Assembly: GCF_000020585.3 (NCBI RefSeq)
Contig: NC_011138.3
Coordinates: 584,001 to 648,000 of the forward strand
Origin: Alteromonas mediterranea DE
GTDB taxonomy: Bacteria > Pseudomonadota > Gammaproteobacteria > Enterobacterales > Alteromonadaceae
Reading direction: 5' to 3'
DNA length: 64,000 nt
Part shown: positions 33,646-44,804 of the stretch, one piece after another
Layout of the letters: each line of letters opens with the position of its first letter
Numbering within the stretch: position 1 is the first letter of the stretch
Position numbers and translations under genes: made by a program
The notes under the pieces: model-generated
Told to the model about the DNA's origin: nothing
Seen by the model: the letters and a program-made list of their open reading frames with translations, nothing else
The model's database searches: none

Positions 33646-34830
33646 ATGACCATGGCATATCAGCAATTTTACTCAGGTTTTCTTAACGCGAACAAAAACA
33701 AACAACATTATGCTTGTCACAGTCATTATTTTTGGCCTGACTGCACACGCGACGCAATGCTAGCGTACTGGGATGATAGCGCTAAATACGTAGATGCAAA
33801 GTGGGGATATTTTTTTGAAACTCTAGTGCCAGAATTGCAGCAGCGCATAAGTCGTATTCTTAATACCGGCGCGCCTCAGCAAATTGTATTTGCGCCCAAT
33901 ACGCACGAGTTGCTCTATCGAATAATGAGTTGTATTGATAGTCGTACTCCATACAAAGTGGTCTCAACAGACAGTGAATTTCACAGCTTTCAACGTCAAG
34001 CTAGCCGAATGCAAGAGCAAGGTTTGATAGAGTTAGTGACGGTTCCGACTAAACCTTATGCTACGTTTACTTCACGCTTTAAAGCTGCCATAGCCGAGCA
34101 CAATCCCGAAATTGTCTTTTTTAGTCAGGTTTTCTTTAACTCTGGATATGTGGTGGATGATGTTTCAGGCATTGTGAATAGCGTTTTAAATGACAACACC
34201 ATCATAGTGGTCGATGGCTACCATGGCTTCATGGCGAAGCCTACTGACTTGGCTGACATCGCGCATCGTGCCTTTTATTTGTCCGGCAGTTATAAGTATG
34301 CACAGGCGGGAGAAGGCGCCTGCTTTGCTCATGTGCCTATTGTGTGTAATTTAAGGCCCGTTTACACAGGCTGGTTCGCTGAGTTTGGTGAACTGGACAA
34401 GCCTCGTAACACTGGGGGGCAAGAAAGCGTGCAGTACAGTGTAGATGGAATGCGTTTCGCCGGCGCAACCATGGACTTCACGTCATTATATAGGCTGAGA
34501 GCCGTGCTTCGCATGTTTGAAGAAAACGATATCAGCGTTGAGACAATTGACACCTATGTGATGGCAATGCAGCGTGCGTTTTTAGATAAACTTGCAGCGT
34601 GTAATCACCCGTTGCTTAACGAGCAGCATTTAGCCGTTAGCGATGCATCTAACAGGGGACATTTTCTTACTTTTGAACTCGATGACGCTAACATTACAAA
34701 GGCGCTGGCATTAACGCTTAAAGCTAACGATATTCTTACCGACTATCGCGGTAACCGTTTACGGTTTGGCTTTGGCCTTTACCACACTAGCGACTATATC
34801 GATTTGTCCGCCCTATCAAAAATGGCATAA
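33646..34830 (+). CDS. PLP-dependent class V aminotransferase-fold enzyme (kynureninase-like)
   Basis: About 394 residues with the fold type I PLP enzyme pattern: APNTHELLYRIMSC (phosphate-binding region), IIVVDGYHGFMA (Asp for the pyridine N), and the cofactor Lys in LSGSYKYAQAGEGACF. The overall layout resembles kynureninase and class V aminotransferases. The residues that would fix the substrate are not evident to me, and no tryptophan-catabolism genes surround it. Start options are GTG 33640, ATG 33646 and ATG 33652, all without a clear Shine-Dalgarno. Confidence 0.82.
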   Translation: MTMAYQQFYSGFLNANKNKQHYACHSHYFWPDCTRDAMLAYWDDSAKYVDAKWGYFFETLVPELQQRISRILNTGAPQQIVFAPNTHELLYRIMSCIDSRTPYKVVSTDSEFHSFQRQASRMQEQGLIELVTVPTKPYATFTSRFKAAIAEHNPEIVFFSQVFFNSGYVVDDVSGIVNSVLNDNTIIVVDGYHGFMAKPTDLADIAHRAFYLSGSYKYAQAGEGACFAHVPIVCNLRPVYTGWFAEFGELDKPRNTGGQESVQYSVDGMRFAGATMDFTSLYRLRAVLRMFEENDISVETIDTYVMAMQRAFLDKLAACNHPLLNEQHLAVSDASNRGHFLTFELDDANITKALALTLKANDILTDYRGNRLRFGFGLYHTSDYIDLSALSKMA

Positions 34831-34863
34831 AAACTTTGCTCACACACAATAGAGGATTGCTTC

Positions 34864-35046
34864 ATGGAGTGGCTTTTACCCGCTTTTGCATTAGTGTTAA
34901 TAATTGAGGGAATCGGCCCACTTCTTTTTCCTAACAAATGGCGCAACTATTTACTGCAAATAAGCCAGCAACCAAGTAATCAACTTCGCCAAATTGGAGG
35001 TGCGCTGGTCATCATTGGCGCGTTACTGCTGTTTTATTTTAGCTAA
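34864..35046 (+). CDS. yjeT: DUF2065 (YjeT) small membrane protein
   Basis: A 60-residue protein with two membrane helices separated by FPNKWRNYLLQISQQPSNQLR, the DUF2065/YjeT signature. Its function is unknown in all species. E. coli yjeT also lies immediately upstream of purA, which supports the call. Shine-Dalgarno GAGGA precedes the ATG. Confidence 0.9.
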   Translation: MEWLLPAFALVLIIEGIGPLLFPNKWRNYLLQISQQPSNQLRQIGGALVIIGALLLFYFS

Positions 35047-36651
<1,605 letters not shown>

Positions 36652-36672
36652 TAGCGCCATCGTAATACCTTT

Positions 36673-36700
36673 AAAAGCCCAGTGTTCACTGGGCTTTTTT
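36673..36700 (+). terminator. Rho-independent terminator after purA
   Basis: AAAAGCCCAGTG (36673-36684), loop TT, CACTGGGCTTTTTT. Perfect long stem. Confidence 0.92.
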
Positions 36701-36981
36701 GATTCTCTTGGCTGCTTCTTTTGCGCTTTCCTATTCGCTATTCCTATCACTTCGCGTATGTGTTCGGCGCCTGCACTTTATATATAGAGATATGAATGTG
36801 CATGTGTCTTATTGCGCGTTGTGCACTTTCGCATTAAACATTAATTAACAATTTTGTTGCGTTGCTCGCGAACATCCCTATTAATATAAGATAGTATCAG
36901 TTAATAAATACGCTGCTATTCCTGCGAAAGAGTTTGATATGTGAATCAATCTTACGTGGGTTACGCTATTGGAGCCTTCTT

Positions 36982-38388
36982 ATGCCAAATAGACCTTCTC
37001 TTCACGCCGTTGAATCAAGCGTATGCTTTGTTGACGTTGTTCACAAACTTAACGACAGTTTCGATACAGGGAAAACCCAGTCCCTTGAGTGGCGTAAAAG
37101 CCAGTTAAAGGCATTAGAAAATTTACTGAAAGACAATCAGCACGACATCTTACAGGCCCTTAAAAACGACTTGGGCAAATGTAAGACCGAAGCTATGGTG
37201 GCTGAACAAGGTTTCCTGCTTTCTGATATTAAGCATACGCTTAAGCACTTGGGCAAATGGGCCAAGCCTCGCAAGGTGTCTACACCCATGGTGGCATGGC
37301 CGGGTAAGAGCTTTCGAAAGCCTGAGCCCCTTGGTACTGTGCTTATTATAGGGGCGTGGAACTATCCACTACAGCTATTACTTGCCCCTTATATCGCCGC
37401 TATTGCAGCGGGTAACTGTGCGGTATTAAAACCTTCCGAACTGGCTGAAGAAACCTCGTCGCTGGTGGCTAAACTTATTCCTCAATATATGGATACTTCA
37501 TGTGTAGCGGTTATTGAAGGCGGTAAAGACGAAGCCACGGCGCTGCTTGCGTGTAAATGGGATCATATTTTCTACACCGGTGGCGAAGCCGTAGGAAAAA
37601 TAGTGATGAATGCTGCAGCTAGGCACCTCACTCCCGTTACATTAGAGCTTGGCGGTAAAAGCCCATGTTTTGTGGATAAAGATACTAACCTTACGGTTAC
37701 GGCGCGTCGTTTAGTGTGGGGTAAATGGATGAATGCGGGGCAAACCTGTATTGCCCCTGACTATGTCATTGTAGAAAAAGACTTTGAGCAAAAGTTTATT
37801 GAAGCGGTTAAAAAAGAGCTTAAAAAGCAATATGGCAAAAAGCCGCTATTGTCACGAGATTACGGCAATATAATAAATCATCGTCACTTAAAGCGCCTAG
37901 AGAGCTATCTTGAAAATGTAAACGTGGTGTATGGCGGCGAGCTAGATGAAGCGCGCCCTGCGATGGCGCCCACCCTTGTACTAGAGCCATCGCTTGATAG
38001 CCCGTTGATGAAAGAAGAAATCTTTGGCCCAATTCTGCCTATCATCACGGTAGATAACATGGACGCGGGCATTAAGCTTGTTAACAGTAGGCCCAAGCCA
38101 CTCGCGCTTTATGCCTTTAGCGACAAAGACAGTGTACTAGATAACATCATCAGTAAAACCAGTTCTGGTAGTGTATGTACTAACGACACTATGCTGTTTA
38201 TGACTAACCCCGAGTTACCGTTTGGTGGTGTGGGTAATAGCGGCATGGGAAGCTACCATGGTCAAGCAGGGTTTGATACATTTAGCCATATCAAAACCAT
38301 AATGAAGCGTTCTTTTGCGTTAGACGTGTTCTTTAGGTATGCGCCGTTTTCAAAGTTTAAGCTATCGTTGCTTAAGAAGTTTTTATAA
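36982..38388 (+). CDS. Aldehyde dehydrogenase (class 3-like, CALDH type)
   Basis: 468 residues of the NAD(P)-dependent aldehyde dehydrogenase superfamily. Motifs are GAWNYPLQLLLAPYIAAIAAGN, IFYTGGEAVGK, the Glu in TLELGGKSPCFV, and the catalytic Cys in NAGQTCIAPDYV. The closest look is the class 3/coniferyl-aldehyde type, with a C-terminal hydrophobic tail (FFRYAPFSKFKLSLLKKFL) that may touch the membrane. Likely oxidises fatty or aromatic aldehydes. The frame is open to 36934; ATG 36982 was chosen because it follows GGAG by seven bases. Confidence 0.92.
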   Translation: MPNRPSLHAVESSVCFVDVVHKLNDSFDTGKTQSLEWRKSQLKALENLLKDNQHDILQALKNDLGKCKTEAMVAEQGFLLSDIKHTLKHLGKWAKPRKVSTPMVAWPGKSFRKPEPLGTVLIIGAWNYPLQLLLAPYIAAIAAGNCAVLKPSELAEETSSLVAKLIPQYMDTSCVAVIEGGKDEATALLACKWDHIFYTGGEAVGKIVMNAAARHLTPVTLELGGKSPCFVDKDTNLTVTARRLVWGKWMNAGQTCIAPDYVIVEKDFEQKFIEAVKKELKKQYGKKPLLSRDYGNIINHRHLKRLESYLENVNVVYGGELDEARPAMAPTLVLEPSLDSPLMKEEIFGPILPIITVDNMDAGIKLVNSRPKPLALYAFSDKDSVLDNIISKTSSGSVCTNDTMLFMTNPELPFGGVGNSGMGSYHGQAGFDTFSHIKTIMKRSFALDVFFRYAPFSKFKLSLLKKFL

Positions 38389-38399
38389 CAGGAGTTTTC

Positions 38400-38828
38400 A
38401 TGGTCCAGCCCTTTCATCTTGCCATACCGGTCACTAATTTAACCGATGCAGAAGCGTTCTACGGTGAGTTGCTAGGTTGTGAAAAGGGCCGCAGTGATAG
38501 CCAGTGGATAGACTGGAATTTCTTCGGTCATCAACTAGTGACGCACTGCGTAGAGGTCATGCCGTCACCGCCTTCGTATAATGGGGTAGATGACCATGCC
38601 GTGCCCGTGCCGCATTTTGGCGTTGTTTTAACCATGAGTGATTGGCAAGCACTGGCAAATAAATTAGAAACAGCAAACACTGAGTTTGTTATTGCGCCCT
38701 ATATTCGCTTTAAAGGAAAGCCGGGCGAACAGGCCACTATGTTTTTTAAAGACCCCTTCGGCAACGCCTTAGAGTTCAAAGCCTTTGCTGATATCAATCA
38801 GCTCTTTGCCACTAACAAAATATCATGA
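38400..38828 (+). CDS. VOC-family (glyoxalase/dioxygenase-like) protein
   Basis: 142 residues with two vicinal-oxygen-chelate modules. The first is HLAIPVTNLTDAEAFYGELLGC and the second ends in MFFKDPFGNALEFKAF, with potential metal ligands His and Glu. Such proteins range from dioxygenases to resistance proteins; the reaction cannot be told here. It lies 11 bases after the aldehyde dehydrogenase and is probably in its operon. Confidence 0.87.
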   Translation: MVQPFHLAIPVTNLTDAEAFYGELLGCEKGRSDSQWIDWNFFGHQLVTHCVEVMPSPPSYNGVDDHAVPVPHFGVVLTMSDWQALANKLETANTEFVIAPYIRFKGKPGEQATMFFKDPFGNALEFKAFADINQLFATNKIS

Positions 38829-38835
38829 GAATCTT

Positions 38836-39306
38836 TTGAAAAAAGCATTATTGCTGGTAGATGTACAAAACGTCTACTACACCTGCCGTCAGGCCTATAA
38901 ACGCAACTTTAATTACAACCGGTTTTGGCGCGAACTTAGCTATAACCTAGATATAGAACATGCCTTTGCCTACGCCATCGACAAGGGCGACAGCAAGCAG
39001 CGTGAATTTCAAAACATACTTCGCGCTATTGGGTTTGAGGTAAAGTTAAAGCCTTTTATTCAGCGCGCTGACGGCTCGGCGAAAGGCGACTGGGATGTAG
39101 GTATTACGGTAGATGCGCTAGAACACGCCAGTCAGGTTGATGAAATCATTCTGGTGTCAGGTGACGGTGATTTCGATATTCTGGTAAACGCGCTTAAAGA
39201 AAAAGGGAAAACCGTAACTGTGTACGGTGTTCCCGCATTAACGGCTGAAAGCATTCAAAAGGTAGCAACTCGATACGTACCCATTAACGGTGAACTCTTG
39301 CTTTAA
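38836..39306 (+). CDS. NYN-domain (LabA/DUF88-like) putative ribonuclease
   Basis: About 156 residues of the NYN/LabA family, PIN-like Mg-dependent nuclease folds. Motifs are KKALLLVDVQNVYY, KGDWDVGITVDALEHA and IILVSGDGDFDILVNALKEKGK, with the aspartate cluster intact. The frame is open back to 38785 inside the VOC gene. TTG 38836 gives the usual family N-terminus, but the start is uncertain. A nuclease function is inferred from the family. Confidence 0.85.
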   Translation: MKKALLLVDVQNVYYTCRQAYKRNFNYNRFWRELSYNLDIEHAFAYAIDKGDSKQREFQNILRAIGFEVKLKPFIQRADGSAKGDWDVGITVDALEHASQVDEIILVSGDGDFDILVNALKEKGKTVTVYGVPALTAESIQKVATRYVPINGELLL

Positions 39307-39334
39307 TGGGTAAGTAGGTGACGTGTTAGCTAAG

Positions 39335-39360
39335 AGAAAAGGCGGTTAGCGCCTTTTCTG
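39335..39360. terminator. Bidirectional terminator between NYN and ggt genes
   Basis: AGAAAAGGCG (39335-39344), loop GTTAG, CGCCTTTTCT (39350-39359). A perfect 10-bp stem between convergent genes. Confidence 0.8.
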
Positions 39361-39376
39361 TGTAAAGCCAGACGCT

Positions 39377-41074
39377 TTAGTAGGGCTGTACGATGCTTTT
39401 ACCCCGGCCACTTTTTTCAGACGCGGCTTCCACACCCTCTTTAGTGCGTTTAATTAAATGCACATCACCAAAGCGTCGGTTATCAATGGTATAGCCCATG
39501 GCTTTAAGCTCGTTCACCGTAGCTTCGGTAAACCCGTTGTGCATACGAATGGTATCTTTCGGTAATAGCTGGTGGTGAAAACGCGGTGAATTCACGGCTT
39601 CTTCGGCGCTCATATCGTAAAGCAGGGCATTCAATAGCGATTGAGCAACTGACGATATAATGGTGGTACCACCTGGAGAGCCTGTAACAAGCACGACCTG
39701 GTCGCCTTTGGTCACAAGTGTAGGGGTCATAGAAGAAAGCATGCGCTTGTAGGGTTCAATGGCATTCGCTTCTCCGCCTACGGCGCCGAAGAAATTAGGC
39801 ACACCAGGCTTTGCGCTAAAGTCATCCATTTCATCGTTCAACAAGAAGCCGGCGCCAGTTACAACAAGACCACTACCAAAAGTAAGGTTGATGGTTGTGG
39901 TATTGGCAACGGCGTTGCCCCATCTGTCCATAATCGAGAAGTGGGTAGTATCTTCGCTCTCTTTCAAGCCCGGCTTAATGCTTGGGGTATCAGAAATGCT
40001 GGCAGGCTGAATATCTGCTGCGCGTTCATTAATGTAGTTAGCGTCTGTGAGCGCTTTTACCGGAACACTAACAAAGTCAGGGTCGCCCATGTATTCAGCG
40101 CGATCGGCAAATACACGCTTGCCTATTTCAGACATAACGTGAATATATTCAGTGCTGTTTTGCGCAGGTAAATCGTGGGTTGCATCATAGGCTTCAAGCA
40201 TGCCAATCCATTGTGCTACAGCCACGCCCCCTGAACTTGGCGGCGGTGCAGTAATTAACTCATAACCCTGCCAAGTCAGCTGAAGGGGCTTACGCCACAC
40301 CGCTTTGTAGGCTTGCAAGTCATCATGGGTAATAAGGCCGCCATTTTGTTGCATAAAATCGACAATATGCGTGGCGACTTCGCCTTTGTAGAACCCATCT
40401 TTACCCTGCTGTTGAATCGCTTTTAGGGTTTCAGCTAGTTCAGGCTGCTTAAACGTGGTGCCTGCTTTGGCTTCTGAGAAATAATCACTGAAGTTACTTT
40501 TAATGCCTTTCTCCTGGGTTCGTGAAATATAGCGCGCAATGTTATTGGCTAACTTTTCGTGTACTACAAACCCGTTCTCGGCAAGGTCTACCGCAGGGGC
40601 AACAAGACGCTCCCAGTCTAAAGTGCCGTACTTCTTATGTGCTGCCCACATACCAGCGACAGTACCGGGAATACCTGATGCTTTCGCGCCAAATAAGGAT
40701 TCATAAGGCTTTACGTTACCTGCTTGGTCTAAATACATATCGCGATGGGCGCTTTTCGGGGCCATTTCACGATAGTCGAGAAAGTCGGTGCTGTCTTCAA
40801 ACTTGATGGTCATAAAGCCACCGCCGCCAACGTTACCGGCTTCTGGCAGGGTCACGGCTAAAACAAATTGCGCCGTAATAGCGGCATCTATTGCATTTCC
40901 GCCCTCTTTAAGCACCTGCATAGCGGCGTCGGCACTATAGCTGTCTGGCATGGCCACCGCAGGTTGGCTAAGACCTACGTCTGTATTGTTGGCGTTATCA
41001 ATAATGGTGCTAGGAGCGTTTGAGCACGCCACCATCACTGAAATAACCGCTAAAATCATTATCCGTTTTATCAT
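39377..41074 (-). CDS. ggt: Gamma-glutamyltransferase, lipoprotein form
   Basis: Cleaves gamma-glutamyl bonds of glutathione and transfers the glutamyl group. At 565 residues it is a self-processing Ntn-hydrolase. The nucleophile Thr lies in SEDTTHFSIMD, and later motifs are SSMTPTLV and TGSPGGTTIISS. The N-terminus MIKRIMILAVISVMVACSN has a lipobox (VMVAC), so it is probably anchored to a membrane and periplasmic. ATG 41074 follows AAGGAG by eight bases; an earlier ATG at 41107 is less likely. It lies just downstream of an NhaC antiporter on the same strand. Confidence 0.94.
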   Translation of the reverse strand: MIKRIMILAVISVMVACSNAPSTIIDNANNTDVGLSQPAVAMPDSYSADAAMQVLKEGGNAIDAAITAQFVLAVTLPEAGNVGGGGFMTIKFEDSTDFLDYREMAPKSAHRDMYLDQAGNVKPYESLFGAKASGIPGTVAGMWAAHKKYGTLDWERLVAPAVDLAENGFVVHEKLANNIARYISRTQEKGIKSNFSDYFSEAKAGTTFKQPELAETLKAIQQQGKDGFYKGEVATHIVDFMQQNGGLITHDDLQAYKAVWRKPLQLTWQGYELITAPPPSSGGVAVAQWIGMLEAYDATHDLPAQNSTEYIHVMSEIGKRVFADRAEYMGDPDFVSVPVKALTDANYINERAADIQPASISDTPSIKPGLKESEDTTHFSIMDRWGNAVANTTTINLTFGSGLVVTGAGFLLNDEMDDFSAKPGVPNFFGAVGGEANAIEPYKRMLSSMTPTLVTKGDQVVLVTGSPGGTTIISSVAQSLLNALLYDMSAEEAVNSPRFHHQLLPKDTIRMHNGFTEATVNELKAMGYTIDNRRFGDVHLIKRTKEGVEAASEKSGRGKSIVQPY

Positions 41075-41125
41075 TTGAAAACTCCTTGCTACAAACTCGC
41101 TTTTCACATTCTGGGTATAAGCCCA

Positions 41126-42514
41126 CTAACCCAGCATGACTAAACTTGCTATAAAATAGGCAATAAGCGTAAGGGCACCTGCAAACAGTGCATAGGGAAA
41201 CTGGGTCTTAACGTGGGTGAGCACATCTGTACCTGCGGCAAGTGACGAGACGGCAGTGGTATCTGAAATAGGTGAACAGTGATCGCCAAAGATCCCACCC
41301 CCCAAAATAGCGCCAATTACCAAAGAAGGCGGTAAGCCTAAACTTTGAATAAGTGGTACGCCAATAGGAATAAGAATAGCAAACGTGCCCCATGAGGTTC
41401 CTGTGGTAAACGACATAATTGCGCCCGCAATAAATAGCATGGGAACAACTAGCATTAACGGAAGATACTCACCCACAATACCCGCAACAAACACACCCGT
41501 ACCTAGTACCTTAAGGCTGTTGCCTAACGTTAACGACAATAACACTATGGTGACAAGGGGAAGTAGTTCACCCATCCCCTTAAAACCGATTTCTACCGCT
41601 TCTTTATGGGTGAAACGCTTGTGCAATAAAAGTAGTCCGTAGGCAATAGCGGTTGCAAGCGCTGTAGCATAGAGTACTGATTTACTGCCGCTGCCTTCAG
41701 ATAACACGCCGTTCCCTGTCCAAAACATAAACCCAATCATACTTAGCACCATTATTACTAAAGGCACTAACATAAAGCGGGCTTTAGTCGCCGGCTCCGT
41801 TGTTTGGTTTACTTCAACCTGAGAGAGTGCTTTTTCTTCTTCAATCATAGGGCCGTGCACTTTGTCGGCTGATATGGTGTAAGCCACAATGAGCAAGGTG
41901 AAAATAGCGTAAAAGTTAAAAAATACGCTGCCCCATAAGATAGATGCAGAAGAGCCAGGTAATTCGTAAGCGTCAAGCAGGCTTAATATGAAAGCGCCCC
42001 AGCCATTCAGCAGAATTAAAATACAGACGGGAGCACTTGTAGAGTCAATAATATAAGCTAGGCGTGCGCGACTCATACCAAACCGATCAAACAAGCCTCT
42101 AGCAAAAATACCTGCGGTAAGCACGCTGAGGTTCGACTCTATAAAGACGGCAATACCAGTAAACATGGTTAAACCGCCCACTTGTTTGCGGCTTTTCGCC
42201 ACCCCTTTATTTACGAGGTAGTTAACCGTAGCTGTTACCCCTCCTGAGTCGCGAATAAACGCCAGTAACGCGCCCACTAAAACCGAAAAAATAAGTACGC
42301 GAGTGTTGCCTGGACTCGCCGCGGTATCAACCACACGCTCTATGGCATTAATAGGGGCCATGTAGCTGGTTGCGATATCAGCATTTACCAGAATCAAGGC
42401 TTCAGCAGACAGTACGGCCAGCGCCAATGCTAAGATGACTTCTTTTTTCCAAAAAACGACGGCAATAGCCACAAGAGGGGGGATGACTGACATCCAATCC
42501 ATACTTCTTTCCAA
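41126..42514 (-). CDS. NhaC-family Na+/H+ antiporter
   Basis: 462 residues with about eleven membrane helices. The conserved core is GTSWGTFAILIPIGVPL and GGGIFGDHCSPISDTT, the signature of the NhaC/ArsB-like antiporters. It would exchange sodium (or an organic ion) for protons or a related substrate. It is the second Na+/H+ antiporter here besides NhaA, which fits a marine lifestyle. The ATG at 42514 or the one four codons on may be used. It is 51 bases upstream of ggt, probably one operon. Confidence 0.9.
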   Translation of the reverse strand: MERSMDWMSVIPPLVAIAVVFWKKEVILALALAVLSAEALILVNADIATSYMAPINAIERVVDTAASPGNTRVLIFSVLVGALLAFIRDSGGVTATVNYLVNKGVAKSRKQVGGLTMFTGIAVFIESNLSVLTAGIFARGLFDRFGMSRARLAYIIDSTSAPVCILILLNGWGAFILSLLDAYELPGSSASILWGSVFFNFYAIFTLLIVAYTISADKVHGPMIEEEKALSQVEVNQTTEPATKARFMLVPLVIMVLSMIGFMFWTGNGVLSEGSGSKSVLYATALATAIAYGLLLLHKRFTHKEAVEIGFKGMGELLPLVTIVLLSLTLGNSLKVLGTGVFVAGIVGEYLPLMLVVPMLFIAGAIMSFTTGTSWGTFAILIPIGVPLIQSLGLPPSLVIGAILGGGIFGDHCSPISDTTAVSSLAAGTDVLTHVKTQFPYALFAGALTLIAYFIASLVMLG

Positions 42515-42701
42515 ACTTAAATTTATGTGTGCCTAAACGGGTATGTCTACGTTGCGTAAGAGAGGGTGTGGTTTGCAAGTTCTATGTTGGCGAACAAGCT
42601 TCTCTCATTTATGCTAGCGTACCGTATTGTGCTTTGTGTTTCCAAGGATTAGATAAACATTGTTATTCCAGCAAGTTATTTGTAAAAAACACGTCTCTGT
42701 T

Positions 42702-44723
42702 ATGGGGGAAATACGTATAGCCCTAGGCTTTTTAGCGATTACTTTTTTAGCGGGTATAACTTCTGCTCAGCCCTTAAGTGCTAACGCCCCGGTCAACTTA
42801 ACCACAGGTAAGAGTTCCTCTATTCAAAAAGGGGGCGCACAAGGCGGTATACAGCAAAACGCAGATAGTCTTAGCACCATCAAGGCCATGCTGGGCCAAA
42901 AGATCATTTTAGATTTTCGCTATTTCTGCGAAGACGACACACCATCATCGCAATGCCGCACACCAATGACGAAAATCCCTGCAAGTTTGCTGGCACTATT
43001 AAGTGGTCACAACATTGGTGGCGTGATTCTGTTTTCAGAAAACATTGAAAATACCGAGCAGTTGATAACGCTAAATTACACTATGCAGCAGCATATGTTG
43101 AAAGTGGGCAAGCAACCATTATTTATCGCTATCGATCAAGAGGGCGGTAGGGTAGCGCGCCTGCCCTCAGACATGTTAGCGCCATTTGCCGGTAATATGG
43201 CAATTGGTGCGACGTTTCATCAACATGGCAGTACTTTTGCGCAACGCGTGGCTCGCCACATCGGTAAAACGCTCTTACCCCTTGGTATTAACACCAACTT
43301 TGCCCCATCAGTTGATATAAACAGCGAGCCGAAAAACCCGGTTATAAACGTGCGCAGTTTTTCAGAACATCCAGAGCAGGTTGCTGCGCTGGGCCAAACG
43401 TTTGTTGAAGCAATGCAGGGGACGGGCGTGATAAGTGCAATTAAGCATTTTCCAGGTCATGGCGACACGCATGTGGATAGTCACAGCGGTCTTCCACTGG
43501 TAAGTCATACCCGAGCACAAGCAATGACGGGTGATATTCTGCCGTTTTCTAATATTATTAGAAGTGCCACACCGCCGGCCATGGTAATGAGTGCACACAT
43601 TCAGTATCCATCGTTAGACGATACCAAAATTACAGACAAGAACGGAAAGCGACAAATAGTTCCAGCGACTTTGTCGAAGAAGATATTAACCAACTTGCTT
43701 CGCAAGCAACTGGGGTATAAAGGTCTAATTGTTACTGACGCTCTAGATATGGCGGGTATTACACAGTTCTTCTCGCACGAAGAGGCTTTAGTTCGCGCAT
43801 TTAGTGCGGGCGCGGATATTGCGCTTATGCCTTTCACTATAAGAAATAAAACGGATATAAATGCGTTTGTAAAGCTTCTCGACAATGTAGCAGTAAAACT
43901 CGCAGATAGCGCATTAGATACATCATCAGAAAGCGCTTTCTTGGTATCTTCATATAATCGTATTATCGAAGCAAAACAACGGTTTACGCTAGATGGTTTT
44001 ATTTCCAAGCCGAAGGTCTGGTGGCTTGATGAAGCAAACGACAATGCATTGACTAATAACCCTAACAGTTTAAAAAACAAAGGAATTAGAATAGAGAAAG
44101 CGCTTTCTGAAGGTTCGGTGTCTGTGCTTTTCGGAAAAGAAAAACTACCGATAACATCAACGCGCTGGTTGGCGCTAATGCCGGATGCGGCGAGGTGTTT
44201 AGCATTTGAAGCCGCACTTGCACATGCTAGTTCTAAAAGCACCAATAAGCCTCTAGAGTTTGCTTGTTTACCCCTAACCGCGCTACCTAACACCCAATTA
44301 GCTATGGACCTATTACAGCAGGCTGAAGCTTTAATAGTAGGTAATATTAGCCCGCTTCACGCGACCTATGAGTTAGGTGGGTTTGATCTACCTGAGCATG
44401 TGAAGCGACGCGCGCGTGAAACTGAGGTGATGGCATTTAGTAAAAAGATAATGTCTGCTGCGAAAACACAAAATAAAACCGTAGTTTTTGCACCGCTACG
44501 TATGCCGTATAGTGCACAAGATGTTAAAAGCATGACAGATATTGCTATTGCCACATTCAGTTATGCCATTAGTGTAAGCGCCCAAGGTAGCAAAGAAGAA
44601 AACAAAGACGATCAAAAGGTTACCAGCTATAGTTTGAACGCACTAGCTGATGTTTTATTAGGAAACATGGCTGCTAAAGGCCGTTCACCCGTTTCGTTAG
44701 ACTCACTTTCACTACAAAAGTAG
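42702..44723 (+). CDS. Glycoside hydrolase family 3, NagZ-like beta-N-acetylglucosaminidase
   Basis: About 673 residues. A signal peptide (GFLAITFLAGITSA) indicates export, unlike cytoplasmic E. coli NagZ (341 residues). The catalytic GH3 domain spans about 50-400 with IAIDQEGGRVARLP and KHFPGHGDTHVDSH near residue 250, the acid/base His-Asp motif of NagZ-type enzymes. MVMSAHIQYPSLDD and LIVTDALDMAGI follow. A C-terminal GH3-C-like domain adds about 270 residues. The likely job is to release GlcNAc from peptidoglycan fragments. ATG 42702 was chosen over an upstream in-frame TTG because it starts the signal peptide. Confidence 0.88.
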   Translation: MGEIRIALGFLAITFLAGITSAQPLSANAPVNLTTGKSSSIQKGGAQGGIQQNADSLSTIKAMLGQKIILDFRYFCEDDTPSSQCRTPMTKIPASLLALLSGHNIGGVILFSENIENTEQLITLNYTMQQHMLKVGKQPLFIAIDQEGGRVARLPSDMLAPFAGNMAIGATFHQHGSTFAQRVARHIGKTLLPLGINTNFAPSVDINSEPKNPVINVRSFSEHPEQVAALGQTFVEAMQGTGVISAIKHFPGHGDTHVDSHSGLPLVSHTRAQAMTGDILPFSNIIRSATPPAMVMSAHIQYPSLDDTKITDKNGKRQIVPATLSKKILTNLLRKQLGYKGLIVTDALDMAGITQFFSHEEALVRAFSAGADIALMPFTIRNKTDINAFVKLLDNVAVKLADSALDTSSESAFLVSSYNRIIEAKQRFTLDGFISKPKVWWLDEANDNALTNNPNSLKNKGIRIEKALSEGSVSVLFGKEKLPITSTRWLALMPDAARCLAFEAALAHASSKSTNKPLEFACLPLTALPNTQLAMDLLQQAEALIVGNISPLHATYELGGFDLPEHVKRRARETEVMAFSKKIMSAAKTQNKTVVFAPLRMPYSAQDVKSMTDIAIATFSYAISVSAQGSKEENKDDQKVTSYSLNALADVLLGNMAAKGRSPVSLDSLSLQK

Positions 44724-44804
44724 AGCCTGTGAAGGCGTGAATTTAAAAGGTAAATCAAAGGTAAATTAAAGGGTACCTGGAAAGGTAACCTTAAAGGAAA
44801 AAAT

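Noticed and set aside
40522..40806. A 94-codon plus-strand frame within ggt
   Set aside because: Antisense shadow of a well-recognised gamma-glutamyltransferase gene.
42529..42720. A 63-codon Cys-rich plus-strand frame before the NagZ-like gene
   Set aside because: The cysteines are unevenly placed and match no zinc motif; it overlaps the next gene start and has no ribosome-binding site.
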